Origin: an uncultured Collinsella sp.
GTDB lineage: Bacteria; Actinomycetota; Coriobacteriia; Coriobacteriales; Coriobacteriaceae
Reading direction: 5' to 3'
Assembly: GCA_902465465.1 (NCBI GenBank)
Contig: CABQNF010000016.1
Location: 1-11,915 of the forward strand
Length of the DNA: 11,915 nucleotides
How positions within the stretch are numbered: position 1 is the stretch's first letter; each line of letters starts with the position of its first letter. The notes beneath the pieces were generated by a model. The model searched no databases. It saw only the letters and a list, made by a program, of their open reading frames with translations, and had not been told where the DNA came from. The translations under genes and the position numbers were made by a program. This document shows, one piece after another, positions 1 through 7,593 of this stretch.

Positions 1-1533
1 GGAACTTGTCGCCTCGTCCAAAATCAGGATCTTGGGGTTCTTGAGAAACACGCGCGCGATGGCAACGCGCTGCTTCTGTCCGCCCGAAAGACGGCTGCCG
101 CGCTCGCCCACCACGGTGTCGTAGCCCTGCGGAAGCGACTCGATAAAGGCATCGATGTTGGCGCGACGGGCGGCCTCGGCGATCTCTTCTGCCGTAGCGC
201 CCGGCTTGCCGTAGGCGATGTTCTCGCCAATCGTGCCGTCAAACAGATAGACATCCTGCTGCACCAGGCCGATGGCGCGGCGCAGGCTCTGCTGCGTCAC
301 ATCGCGCACGTCCTGACCGTCGATGCTAATGGATCCGGTAGCCACGTCATAAAAGCGCGGCAGCAGCGAACAGGTCGTGGACTTGCCGCCGCCCGAAGGG
401 CCAACCAAAGCGATGGTCTGCCCGGGCTTGATGGACAGGTCCATATGGTCGATAACGGGACGCTCGTCGGCATAGCCCTCGCCCAGCTCGACATCCTCGT
501 AGTTAAAGCACACGTCGTGATACTCCACGGCGCCAGCAGTCACCTGCAGATCCGTAGCGCCCGGCTTGTCCTGGATATCCGGCGCGGTCGAGAGCACCTC
601 GTCCATACGTTTAAAGCCGGCGATAGCCTTCTGATACGTTTCGGCCGAATTGACGAGCGTCTCAAGCGGCGTGCAGAACAGCGAAATATAGAGTGCAAAG
701 GTCGCCATATCGACCGCCTGCAGCTGTCCCTTGGCGACCAGCCAGCCGCCCAGCAGCACCACGATCACATAGAGCACACCCGAGAGCAGGCCATACGTCG
801 CGGTATAGACGCCCATGGCGTGATACATGTTCTCCTTGGACAAAAGGTAGCGGTCGTTAGAGGCACGGAACTTGGCACGCTCGGTCTCCTCGTTGGCAAA
901 GCTCTTGACCACGCGCATGCCCGCCAGAGAATCCTGCAGCTGTGCATTAATGCCGCTGATCTTCTTGCGGTTGTCGCTAAAGACCTCGCGCATGCGCATG
1001 TTCTGCCAAAACATGACGACCGCAAACGCCGCCGTCACCACGGCCATGGCAAGCGCCAGCACCGGAGCGATGGTAAAGAGGATCACAAACGAGCCGATAA
1101 TCTCGATACCGCAGATGATGATCCACTCGGGTACGTGATGCGCCGCCTCGCAGATATCGAACAGGTCGTTGACCACGCGGCTCATCATGTCACCCGAGCT
1201 GTTGCGGTCGAAGTACGCAAAGCTAAAGCGCTCATACTGGTCGAACAGGTCCTCGCGCATTTTGGACTCCATGCGCGCGCCCATCACGTGGCCCCAATAG
1301 CTCACAAAGTAGCGGCAGGCGCAGCGGACGGCATACATCAGCACCAAGCCCACCGCGATCATGCCGAGCGCCTGCATAATGGCAGCCTGACCCTGAGTAA
1401 ATAGCCCACCGGTCAAATTACGCAGAATAATAGGAAAAGCAAGGTCAATGGCGGCAAGCACCAGAGCACAAACAGTATCAGCAACAAAAAGCCCCATCTG
1501 GGGCTCGTAATACGAAAGAAACCTCTTCAGCAT
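1..1533 (-). CDS. ABC exporter subunit (fused membrane and ATPase domains), 3' end cut by window
   Basis: This is a half-size ABC exporter with the permease and ATPase fused in one chain. It would work as a dimer in the cytoplasmic membrane and couple ATP hydrolysis to export. The 511 visible codons begin with ATG at 1533, preceded by a GAGGA ribosome site. Residues about 15-300 form the type-1 exporter membrane domain with hydrophobic segments near 15-37, 55-75, 137-175 and 247-285. The ATPase domain starts near 335. It has Walker A GPSGGGKST (378-386, Lys384), a Q-loop near 425, signature LSGGQ (482-486) and Walker B LILDEATS (503-510, Glu507). The H-loop and C-terminus lie outside the window. 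The MsbA/BmrA-like fold is clear; the substrate cannot be told. Such exporters often come as heterodimer pairs, so the next minus-strand gene may be the partner. The Walker A and catalytic Glu are intact, so this half-site looks active. Confidence 0.95.
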   Translation of the reverse strand, partial: MLKRFLSYYEPQMGLFVADTVCALVLAAIDLAFPIILRNLTGGLFTQGQAAIMQALGMIAVGLVLMYAVRCACRYFVSYWGHVMGARMESKMREDLFDQYERFSFAYFDRNSSGDMMSRVVNDLFDICEAAHHVPEWIIICGIEIIGSFVILFTIAPVLALAMAVVTAAFAVVMFWQNMRMREVFSDNRKKISGINAQLQDSLAGMRVVKSFANEETERAKFRASNDRYLLSKENMYHAMGVYTATYGLLSGVLYVIVVLLGGWLVAKGQLQAVDMATFALYISLFCTPLETLVNSAETYQKAIAGFKRMDEVLSTAPDIQDKPGATDLQVTAGAVEYHDVCFNYEDVELGEGYADERPVIDHMDLSIKPGQTIALVGPSGGGKSTTCSLLPRFYDVATGSISIDGQDVRDVTQQSLRRAIGLVQQDVYLFDGTIGENIAYGKPGATAEEIAEAARRANIDAFIESLPQGYDTVVGERGSRLSGGQKQRVAIARVFLKNPKILILDEATSS

Positions 1534-1564
1534 GTGATCCTCAAAGAAATATCAGCAACGTAAG

Positions 1565-1603
1565 GCCCTGGGACAAAGCAATCAGTAGTACTTGTCCCAG
1601 GGC
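1565..1603 (-). terminator. Perfect 12-bp inverted repeat after the Nudix gene (possible terminator)
   Basis: The arms GCCCTGGGACAA and TTGTCCCAGGGC pair perfectly over 12 bp around a 15-base loop. The hairpin lies 12 bases past the Nudix stop codon and about 30 bases before the ABC exporter start, so it could end the purine/Nudix transcript. No run of U follows on either strand, so an intrinsic terminator is not proven. It may instead be an mRNA-stabilising or attenuating hairpin. Confidence 0.4.
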
Positions 1604-1615
1604 TATCCCCACTCG

Positions 1616-2311
1616 TTAAAGCTCCGTGCCCCCAAGGCGGTGTGCGATGCTGTCGCAGGCCAAGGCGCCCACGACGGTCTTGGCGTCTTCGATCTTGCCG
1701 TCGAGTACGGCGTCGATCAGCTCATGCAGCGGCACCAGGTCCACGTTGACAAACTCGTCATCATCGGGGTTGGGCGCATCAAACTCGAGCTTGGTAGCCA
1801 AGTAGATGTGGATAATCTCATCGCAAAAACCACAGGACGTGACAATCGACGTCAAAAAGCGAATGCGACCAGCCCTAAAGCCCGTCTCCTCATGCAGCTC
1901 GCGCTTGGCGCAATCGAGCGGGTCCTCGCCTGGATCGAGCTTGCCGGCGGGAATCTCGACCGTCACGCGGTCGATGGCGGTGCGGTACTGACGCACCAGT
2001 ACGATCTTGCCGCTCTCGGTCAGTGCCACAACAGCCGCCGCACCCGGATGGCGAACGATATCGCGGGCGCTGCGGCGACCGTTGGGCAGCTCAACCTCAA
2101 GACGGTGGACGTCGAGAATCTTGCCCTTCCAGGCGCACTCCTCCGAAAGAATCTTCTCGTGCAGCTCGGCATCGTGCGGGTCGTCATCGCCCAGCACCAG
2201 CGCCGGCTCGTCAGCGACCTCGCCACCAGGCTCGCCCTCGGCGTGCCCATACACGCGGCTGTCCTCTTCGACGATCTGCGCGTCCACGAGCTCTTCGTTC
2301 TTCTCGTCCAT
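1616..2311 (-). CDS. Nudix hydrolase, ADP-ribose pyrophosphatase type
   Basis: A cytoplasmic Nudix enzyme predicted to cleave ADP-ribose or a related nucleoside diphosphate to AMP plus a phosphosugar, with Mg2+ as cofactor. Counting from the ATG at 2311 (231 residues), the Nudix box is complete: Gly123, Glu129, Arg137-Glu138, Glu141-Glu142 and Gly144, in the pattern GX5EX7REUXEEXGU. The preceding VRQYR and EIPAGK motifs are typical of the ADP-ribose pyrophosphatase branch. The conserved part starts near residue 50 (KILSEE, then KGKILDV). Before it is an acidic stretch of about 50 residues that most relatives lack. I prefer the start at 2311 because the GAGAGG ribosome site is 10 bases away. 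An in-frame ATG at 2320 has that site almost touching it. The gene begins about 21 bases after the purD stop, so the two are probably cotranscribed. Substrate specificity is inferred from the family. Confidence 0.9.
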   Translation of the reverse strand: MDEKNEELVDAQIVEEDSRVYGHAEGEPGGEVADEPALVLGDDDPHDAELHEKILSEECAWKGKILDVHRLEVELPNGRRSARDIVRHPGAAAVVALTESGKIVLVRQYRTAIDRVTVEIPAGKLDPGEDPLDCAKRELHEETGFRAGRIRFLTSIVTSCGFCDEIIHIYLATKLEFDAPNPDDDEFVNVDLVPLHELIDAVLDGKIEDAKTVVGALACDSIAHRLGGTEL

Positions 2312-2332
2312 CCGTCTCATTCCTCTCGGATT

Positions 2333-3637
2333 TTAGGCATCCCAGGCGTCGCGGCCGCGCAGCGCGCGCAGGCCGATGTCGTGACGCAGGGTCTTGCCCT
2401 CAAAATCAATCTTCTCGCAGGCCTCGTAGGCAAGGTTGCGGGCGTTCTCAAACGTATCGCCCAGCGCGGTCACGGCAAGCACGCGGCCACCATTGGTCAC
2501 GAGCTGGCCGTCCACCACGGCAGTGCCCGCGTGGTACACGGTCACGTTCTCCATGGCCTCGGCATCGGCGATACCGGTAATGACCTTGCCTTTCTCGTAG
2601 CTGCCGGGATAACCCGCGCTCGTCAGGACAACGGCCACGGCCCACTCGTCGCGCCAGTCGAGTTCAATCTGATCGAGCTCGCAGTTGGCGCAGGCGAGCA
2701 TGACCTCGACCAGGTCGTTCTTAAGGCGCGGCAGAACGACCTGCGTCTCGGGGTCGCCAAAGCGGGCATTGAACTCCAGCACCTTGGGGCCGGCAGGCGT
2801 GAGCATAAAGCCGCCGTACAGGCAGCCGCGGTAGTCGATACCCTCGGCAGCGAGCTCGGCCACGGTCTGCTCCATGACCTTCACCATGGTGGCGTGCTCC
2901 TCATCGGTCACGATGGGCACCGGGCTGTAGACGCCCATGCCACCGGTGTTGGGGCCCTTGTCGCCCTCGAGTGCACGCTTGTGGTCCTGCGAGGTGGCCA
3001 TGGGGCGCACGGTCTTGCCGTCGGTAAAGGCCAGCAGCGAGCACTCGGGACCAACGAGCATCTCCTCGATGACCACGGTATTGCCGGCATCGCCAAAGGT
3101 GCCGCCAAAGCACTCGCGCACGGCCTCCTCGGCCTGCTCAAGTTCGGTCGCCACGATAACGCCCTTGCCCGCGGCAAGGCCGTCGGCCTTCACGACCAGC
3201 GGGGCGCCCTGCTCGCGCACGTAGGCGAGAGCCGAAGCCTCGTCGGTAAACGAACCATAGGCTGCCGTCGGAATGCCCGCACGCTCCATGAGCTGCTTGG
3301 AGAACAGCTTGGAGCCCTCCATCTGGGCGCCCTCGGCACCCGGGCCAAAGCAGGGAATACCCGCCGCGCGCACGGCGTCGGCCACGCCCGCCACGAGCGG
3401 AGCCTCGGGGCCAATTACCACGAGTCCGCATCCGTGGCTCTGCGCAAACGCCGCCACGGCCGCAGGATCGCAGTCGTCGAGAACAACGTTCTCGCCGCAG
3501 CTCGCGGTGCCGCCGTTACCCGGCGCGATGTAGAGCTTGCCGGCGCGCGGTGACGCTGCGAGCTTAGCTGCCAAAGCATGCTCACGGCCGCCGCTGCCCA
3601 ACAACAGGATGTCGATGGTTTGAGTGTCCGCCTTCAA
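2333..3637 (-). CDS. purD: Phosphoribosylamine-glycine ligase (GAR synthetase)
   Basis: Catalyses the second step of de novo purine synthesis: phosphoribosylamine + glycine + ATP gives GAR + ADP + Pi, in the cytoplasm. The 434-residue product is of normal family length. It has the N-terminal GSGGREHAL loop (14-22), the ATP-grasp segment VVKADGLAAGKGV (148-160), GPNTGGMG (228-235) and the family signature RFGDPETQ (292-299). The start is TTG at 3637. A strong AGGAGG site sits 5 bases upstream and the protein begins MKADTQTIDILLLGSGG, as expected for PurD. The only upstream in-frame ATG (3805) would run back into purA and add non-homologous residues. The gene follows purA by 118 bases and precedes the Nudix gene by about 20, consistent with one purine unit. 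Confidence 0.97.
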   Translation of the reverse strand: MKADTQTIDILLLGSGGREHALAAKLAASPRAGKLYIAPGNGGTASCGENVVLDDCDPAAVAAFAQSHGCGLVVIGPEAPLVAGVADAVRAAGIPCFGPGAEGAQMEGSKLFSKQLMERAGIPTAAYGSFTDEASALAYVREQGAPLVVKADGLAAGKGVIVATELEQAEEAVRECFGGTFGDAGNTVVIEEMLVGPECSLLAFTDGKTVRPMATSQDHKRALEGDKGPNTGGMGVYSPVPIVTDEEHATMVKVMEQTVAELAAEGIDYRGCLYGGFMLTPAGPKVLEFNARFGDPETQVVLPRLKNDLVEVMLACANCELDQIELDWRDEWAVAVVLTSAGYPGSYEKGKVITGIADAEAMENVTVYHAGTAVVDGQLVTNGGRVLAVTALGDTFENARNLAYEACEKIDFEGKTLRHDIGLRALRGRDAWDA

Positions 3638-3677
3638 GGGTGCCTCCTCTATGGATGAACGGCCCGCTCCGCGCGAG

Positions 3678-3733
3678 CCCTTTGCAAGCAAATATACCCC
3701 TCGGCCGCCCGTCCGGGCTGCAAAGGGGTATAT
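3678..3733 (-). promoter_or_regulatory. Alternative hairpins in the purA-purD gap (terminator or attenuator candidate)
   Basis: Two perfect stems share bases and so cannot form together. Stem 1 pairs 3724-3733 with 3692-3701 (ATATACCCCT/AGGGGTATAT, 10 bp), with a GC-rich inner GCCC/GGGC helix. Stem 2 pairs 3719-3727 with 3678-3686 (CCCTTTGCA/TGCAAAGGG, 9 bp). Both lie between the purA stop and the purD ribosome site. In the minus-strand transcript stem 1 forms first and is followed by only a short U stretch (TATATTTGC). The overlap resembles an attenuator, but no ligand or peptide signal is visible, and stem 1 alone could be a weak purA terminator. Confidence 0.4.
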
Positions 3734-3755
3734 CGCAATAACCAAATAGTCCCGA

Positions 3756-5042
3756 TTACTTCCAGAATCGGTTGATGATCTGCTCGCGACCAGCGCCAAC
3801 GCCAATGAACGTCACGCGGGTGTGTGCCAGATCCTCGATAAACGCCACGTAGTCCTGAGCCTCCTGCGGCAGCTCGTCAAAGCTGCGGCAACCGGTGATA
3901 TCGCACTTCCAGCCAGGGAGCTCCTCGTAGATGGGCTTGGCATGCTCAAAGCGCACCTGATGCTCGGGCACGCTGGTGTAGCGCTCGCCATCGACGTCGT
4001 AGGCCACGCACACCTTGATGGTGTCGAAGGCCGAAAGCACGTCGAGCTTGGTCACGGCGATGTCGGTGAGGCCGTTGACGCGCGAGGCATAGTTGGCGAT
4101 AGGGCCGTCGAACCAGCCGCAACGACGACGGCGACCGGTGGTCACGCCGTACTCATAGCCCTCCTCGGTCAGCGTGTGACCGGCCTCGGACTCATAGGAA
4201 AGCTCGGTGGGCATGGGGCCCGAACCGACGCGGGTGATATAGGCCTTCATGACACCCAGCACGCGGTCGACGTTCTTCATGCCCACGCCGGAGCCGGTGA
4301 TGGCGCCGCCGGCGGTGCAGTTGGAAGACGTCACGTACGGATAGGTACCGTGGTCGATGTCGAGCAGCGTCGCCTGGGCGCCCTCAAACAGCAGGTTCTT
4401 GCCCTCATCGATCATGTTGTTGAGCAGCAGGCTCGTCTCGGTGATGTAGGGACGCAGGCGCTCGGCCATCGGCAGGTACTCGTCGCAAATCTGGTCCACG
4501 GTGTAGGTGGGCAGGTTGTAGATGAGCTCGAGCTCGGGGTTCACACGGGCGAGAGCGGTCTCCAGCTTGTCGCGGAACAGCGCCTCGTCGAGCATGTCCT
4601 GCATGCGCAGGCCAATGCGCGCCATCTTGTCCTGATAGCACGGACCGATGCCGCGCTTGGTGGTACCGATGTTCTTCTTGCCGAGCTTCTGCTCAAAGGC
4701 GCCATCCAGATCGATGTGGTACGGCATGATGACATGCGCGTTGCCGCTAATCTTGAGGTTCTTGGTGGTGATGTCGTCGGCCTCGAACATATCGATCTCC
4801 TCAAGGACAACCTTGGGGTTGACGACGCAGCCGTTACCGATCACCGACACGTGGTCGGAATACATGATGCCGGAGGGCACCTGGTGCAGGCCGTACTTCT
4901 TGCCGTTGACGACGATGGTGTGACCTGCGTTGTTGCCGCCCGAGTAGCGCACGACGGCATCGAAGTCGCCGGCGACTAGGTCGCAAATCTTACCCTTGCC
5001 CTCATCGCCCCACTGGGCACCGACCAAAACGGTTGACGGCAT
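3756..5042 (-). CDS. purA: Adenylosuccinate synthetase
   Basis: Catalyses the GTP-dependent joining of aspartate and IMP to adenylosuccinate, the first committed step to AMP; it is a cytoplasmic homodimer. The product has 428 residues, normal for the family. It has the GTP-binding loop GDEGKGKI (12-19) with the catalytic Asp13, NNAGHT with the catalytic His41, the IMP-binding segment TTKRGIGPCY, the loop TTGRRRRCGW and the guanine-binding TKLD motif. The ATG at 5042 is preceded by AAGGAG at 5 bases spacing. It lies about 90 bases after dnaB on the same strand and has its own candidate promoter overlapping the dnaB stop. It is followed by purD, so two steps of purine synthesis lie side by side. 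The identification is firm. Confidence 0.98.
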   Translation of the reverse strand: MPSTVLVGAQWGDEGKGKICDLVAGDFDAVVRYSGGNNAGHTIVVNGKKYGLHQVPSGIMYSDHVSVIGNGCVVNPKVVLEEIDMFEADDITTKNLKISGNAHVIMPYHIDLDGAFEQKLGKKNIGTTKRGIGPCYQDKMARIGLRMQDMLDEALFRDKLETALARVNPELELIYNLPTYTVDQICDEYLPMAERLRPYITETSLLLNNMIDEGKNLLFEGAQATLLDIDHGTYPYVTSSNCTAGGAITGSGVGMKNVDRVLGVMKAYITRVGSGPMPTELSYESEAGHTLTEEGYEYGVTTGRRRRCGWFDGPIANYASRVNGLTDIAVTKLDVLSAFDTIKVCVAYDVDGERYTSVPEHQVRFEHAKPIYEELPGWKCDITGCRSFDELPQEAQDYVAFIEDLAHTRVTFIGVGAGREQIINRFWK

Positions 5043-5108
5043 GTTTACTCCTTACATTCATGGACTGTCTACGCGCCACGCCGGCACGCAGAAGCACAAA
5101 ACATTCCC

Positions 5109-5137
5109 AGTATACCCGTGCAACGGGCGCCTGTCCT
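5109..5137 (-). promoter_or_regulatory. Candidate sigma-70-type promoter of purA
   Basis: On the minus strand, AGGACA (5132-5137, four of six matches to TTGACA) is followed after exactly 17 bases by TATACT (5109-5114, five of six matches to TATAAT). Transcription would start near 5102, about 60 bases before the purA ATG. The -35 box overlaps the dnaB stop codon. The spacer holds a small CCCGT/ACGGG dyad. It is inferred from sequence pattern only. Confidence 0.5.
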
Positions 5138-6527
5138 ACTCCTCGGCATGTGCCCCATCAAGCTCATAGAACTTGGTGGATGCCGGCAGGAACATCAGGT
5201 CGACGTCGCCGATCGGGCCCGAACGGTTCTTGGCCACGACGATACGCGTGACGCCCTCGTCGGGTCGATCGTCGCGCGAGGCCTCGGCCTCGTCGGCGGA
5301 GCGGTCCAAGAACATAACGATATCGGCGTCCTGCTCGATGGAGCCCGATTCACGAAGGTCGGAAAGCTGCGGGCGCTTGCCGGTGCGGGATTCGACCTGA
5401 CGCGAGAGCTGCGACAGCGCGATGAGCGGGATCTTGAGCTCCTTGGCCATGATCTTCAAACCACGCGACATCTCCGAGACCTCGACGGTACGGCTCTCGG
5501 AGCGGCGTCCCGGCGGAGGACTCACTAGCTGCAGGTAGTCCAGGATGATGATTGCCTTCTCCTTGTTATGGAGCATACGGCGACTCTTGGCGCGAATCTC
5601 GGTCACTGTGGTGCCGGGCGTATCGTCAATCAGAATATCGAGCTTGGACAAGGTCTGCGTGGCCTCGTTGATATTGGCCCACTGCTCGGGGCTAATGCGG
5701 CCCATGCGGAAGTCACTGATCGAGATCATGGCGTAGGCGCAAATCAGACGCTGGGCAATTTCCTTGCCCGACATCTCCAGCGAGAAGAAGCCGACGGTAT
5801 AACCGGCGGCGGCAGCGTTGAGCGCCAGATTTAGAGCGAACGACGTCTTACCCACGGCGGGACGGGCACCGATGATGATGAGCTGGCCCTCGCGGAAGCC
5901 CATGAGCATGCGGTCGAGCGACGGGAAGCCCGTGGGCACGCCCGCAGCCTGGCCACCGGCCTGGCACACTTCCTCGGCCTCGTTATAGGCCTCGACCATA
6001 AACTCGGTCAGCGTCTTGTAGCTCGACTTGACCTCGCGTGCCGTGACCTTGAGCAGCTTGCTCTCGGCCAGCTCGACAACCTCTTTGGTGTCGGTGGGGG
6101 CGTTATATGCCAGCGCGTTGATCTCGTTGGTGGCGCCGATCAGCTCACGCAGCATCGAATCGCGGCGAACGATGGCGGCATGGTGCTGCCAGTTGACGAG
6201 CGACAAGGTCTGACCCATCAACTCCAAAATGTACGCTTCGCCGCCCACGGCATCGAGCTTGTTGATGCTTCTCAGGTAATCGATCAGCGAGATGGAGTCG
6301 ATGGGAATGCGGCTGTTGTACATATCGACCATCGCGGTATAGATGGTCTTATGAATGGGCCGGTAGAAATCATCGGGCTGCAGCTCGACCTGGGCCTCTT
6401 CGACCACCTCGGGCGATAGCAGCATAGCGGCCAGTACGTTGGCCTCTGCATCTTGGTTTTGGGGAAGACCCAACTTTGAGCCGCGGTCCTCAACCGTCAG
6501 CCCGGTCTCCCTATCGTCGTATGCCAT
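5136..6527 (-). CDS. dnaB: Replicative DNA helicase DnaB
   Basis: The hexameric 5'-3' helicase that unwinds DNA at the replication fork and recruits primase. The protein is 463 residues, typical in length. The N-terminal DnaB domain (about 20-125, starting LPQNQDAEANVL) is followed by a linker and the RecA-like ATPase domain. Visible motifs are Walker A GARPAVGKT (220-228), SLEMS (249-253), Walker B IIILDYLQL (326-334), the LSQLSR loop (371-376), DLRESGSIEQDAD (390-402) and the C-terminal KNRSGPIG (433-440). I chose the ATG at 6527, which has GAGGA 5 bases upstream. An in-frame ATG at 6539 has no comparable site. No intein interrupts the P-loop. It sits downstream of the rplI terminator, so it probably has its own promoter, and it leads into purA without a clear terminator. 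Confidence 0.97.
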   Translation of the reverse strand: MAYDDRETGLTVEDRGSKLGLPQNQDAEANVLAAMLLSPEVVEEAQVELQPDDFYRPIHKTIYTAMVDMYNSRIPIDSISLIDYLRSINKLDAVGGEAYILELMGQTLSLVNWQHHAAIVRRDSMLRELIGATNEINALAYNAPTDTKEVVELAESKLLKVTAREVKSSYKTLTEFMVEAYNEAEEVCQAGGQAAGVPTGFPSLDRMLMGFREGQLIIIGARPAVGKTSFALNLALNAAAAGYTVGFFSLEMSGKEIAQRLICAYAMISISDFRMGRISPEQWANINEATQTLSKLDILIDDTPGTTVTEIRAKSRRMLHNKEKAIIILDYLQLVSPPPGRRSESRTVEVSEMSRGLKIMAKELKIPLIALSQLSRQVESRTGKRPQLSDLRESGSIEQDADIVMFLDRSADEAEASRDDRPDEGVTRIVVAKNRSGPIGDVDLMFLPASTKFYELDGAHAEE

Positions 6528-6622
6528 GAGCGTCCTCATTCATATCGCTTGCGAGCATCCATAGTATCAGCCACGGTCCCAAAACACGCCGCGCGCCGCC
6601 AATCATCACCGAACCAAGCGGA

Positions 6623-6660
6623 TGAACGGTCCTGTATATAGGACTTCGACGCAGCGTTCA
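6623..6660 (-). promoter_or_regulatory. Nested dyad upstream of dnaB (possible operator or promoter region)
   Basis: An inner dyad GTCCT-(6)-AGGAC at 6629-6644 spans a TATATAC core. It is flanked by outer arms TGAACG (6623-6628) and CGTTCA (6655-6660), with a 10-base asymmetric insert on one side. It is about 95 bases upstream of the dnaB ATG and just beyond the rplI terminator, where a dnaB promoter is expected. I see no convincing -35/-10 pair, so the role is a guess. Confidence 0.25.
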
Positions 6661-6680
6661 CCATGACACTCACTCAGCGC

Positions 6681-6720
6681 AAAAAAATAAAAGGGCGCCC
6701 TGGTTTCCCAGAGCGCCCTT
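6681..6720 (-). terminator. Intrinsic terminator of the rpsF-ssb-rpsR-rplI operon
   Basis: In the minus-strand transcript, AAGGGCGCTCTGG pairs with CCAGGGCGCCCTT over 13 bp (one G-U) around a GAAA tetraloop. The tract TTATTTTTTT follows at once. It lies about 30 bases after the rplI stop. This is a canonical rho-independent terminator and marks the operon end before dnaB. Confidence 0.93.
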
Positions 6721-6752
6721 CTTAGAACAAGATTGTTGCGTTGCAGCAAATG

Positions 6753-7292
6753 CTACTCGGCAGCAGCCTCAGTCTCGACCTCGGCGGTCTCGGCCTCGGC
6801 GACCTCAGCGGCCTCCTCGACCTCAGCCTCGGCAGCGAGCTCCTCGGCGGTAACGCCGACGAGAACGACAACCTCGGCCTTGATCTCGCGGTACAGCGAG
6901 ATGGCAACGGTGTGGGCACCGGCAACCTTGATGGGCTTACCGAGCTCGACGCGCTTGCGGTCGATGTCCATACCGAGCTGAGCCTTGATGGCGTCAGCGA
7001 TCATAGCGGCGGTAACGGAGCCAAAGAGGATGCCCTCGTCGCCGACCTTAACGTCAACGGTGACCGTCTTGCCCTCGAAGGCAGCCTTGGTCTCGTTGGC
7101 GGTAGCCAGACGGACGGCCTCGCGCTTGGCGATGTTGTTGCGACGCTCGTCAAGCTGCTTGAGGTTGCCCTTGGTGGCGGCAACAGCGAGCTTCTTGGGG
7201 AACAGGAAGTTCTCAGCGTAACCCTGAGCGACCTCTACGACGTCACCCTCGCCGCCCTTGCCCTTGATCTCATCGAGAAGAATAACCTTCAT
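6753..7292 (-). CDS. rplI: Large-subunit ribosomal protein bL9, with acidic C-terminal tail
   Basis: Binds 23S rRNA at the base of the L1 stalk and reaches over the ribosome surface. The N-terminal domain MKVILLDEIKGKGGEGDVVEV with the signature GYAENFLFPKKLA (24-36) is diagnostic, followed by the connecting helix and the C-terminal RNA-binding domain (to about 149). The protein is 179 residues against the usual 150 or so. The extra about 30 residues (150-179) are almost all Ala, Glu and Val and look disordered and acidic. The ATG at 7292 has AAGGGAG 7 bases upstream and lies 15 bases after the rpsR stop. It is the last gene of its operon. Confidence 0.97.
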   Translation of the reverse strand: MKVILLDEIKGKGGEGDVVEVAQGYAENFLFPKKLAVAATKGNLKQLDERRNNIAKREAVRLATANETKAAFEGKTVTVDVKVGDEGILFGSVTAAMIADAIKAQLGMDIDRKRVELGKPIKVAGAHTVAISLYREIKAEVVVLVGVTAEELAAEAEVEEAAEVAEAETAEVETEAAAE

Positions 7293-7307
7293 GATGCGTC
7301 TCCCTTC

Positions 7308-7574
7308 TTAGCCGCGGTCGCGGTTGCCACGAGAGGAAACCACGGGGACGGTGTACGGCAGGAGAGCCATCTCGCGGGCGCGCTTGATGGCGTTGGCGAT
7401 GTCATGCTGATGCTGCGTGCAAGCGCCAGTGACGCGACGGGGCTTGATCTTGCCACGGTCGGTCATGTACTTACGGAGAAGCTGAGTGTCCTTATAGTCG
7501 ATGAACTCAGTGTTCTCCTTGCAGAACTGGCAGTACTTACGACGCGGCTGACGTGCAGAAAAATCATTAGCCAT
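7308..7574 (-). CDS. rpsR: Small-subunit ribosomal protein bS18, zinc-binding (C+) form
   Basis: An 88-residue 30S protein that pairs with bS6 on 16S rRNA in the platform. The conserved body DYKDTQLLRKYMTDRGKIKPRRVTG and the C-terminal AIKRAREMALLPYT are clear. Cys15 and Cys18 (CQFC) with Cys52 and His55 (CTQH) form the zinc site of the C+ type, as known in actinobacteria. The start is the ATG at 7574, with AAAGG 9 bases upstream. An in-frame ATG at 7625 would add an N-terminal stretch with no S18 likeness and run into the hairpin region. It stands between ssb and rplI, and bS6, its binding partner, is encoded at the operon start. In some actinobacteria zinc-free paralogs replace the C+ form under zinc starvation; none is in this window. 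Confidence 0.97.
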   Translation of the reverse strand: MANDFSARQPRRKYCQFCKENTEFIDYKDTQLLRKYMTDRGKIKPRRVTGACTQHQHDIANAIKRAREMALLPYTVPVVSSRGNRDRG

Positions 7575-7593
7575 GTCAAAATACCTTTCGTTT

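Noticed and set aside
1592..3553. Long plus-strand ORF (653 codons) opposite the Nudix and purD genes
   Set aside because: It is the antisense shadow of purD and the Nudix gene in GC-rich DNA. It shows no known domain, and purD and the Nudix box on the other strand are unmistakable.
3638..3805. Upstream ATG start for purD at 3805
   Set aside because: It would overlap purA and add unrelated residues. The TTG at 3637 has a strong ribosome site and the expected N-terminus.
3822..4979. Plus-strand ORF of 385 codons opposite purA
   Set aside because: It is a shadow of purA, whose motifs are complete on the minus strand.
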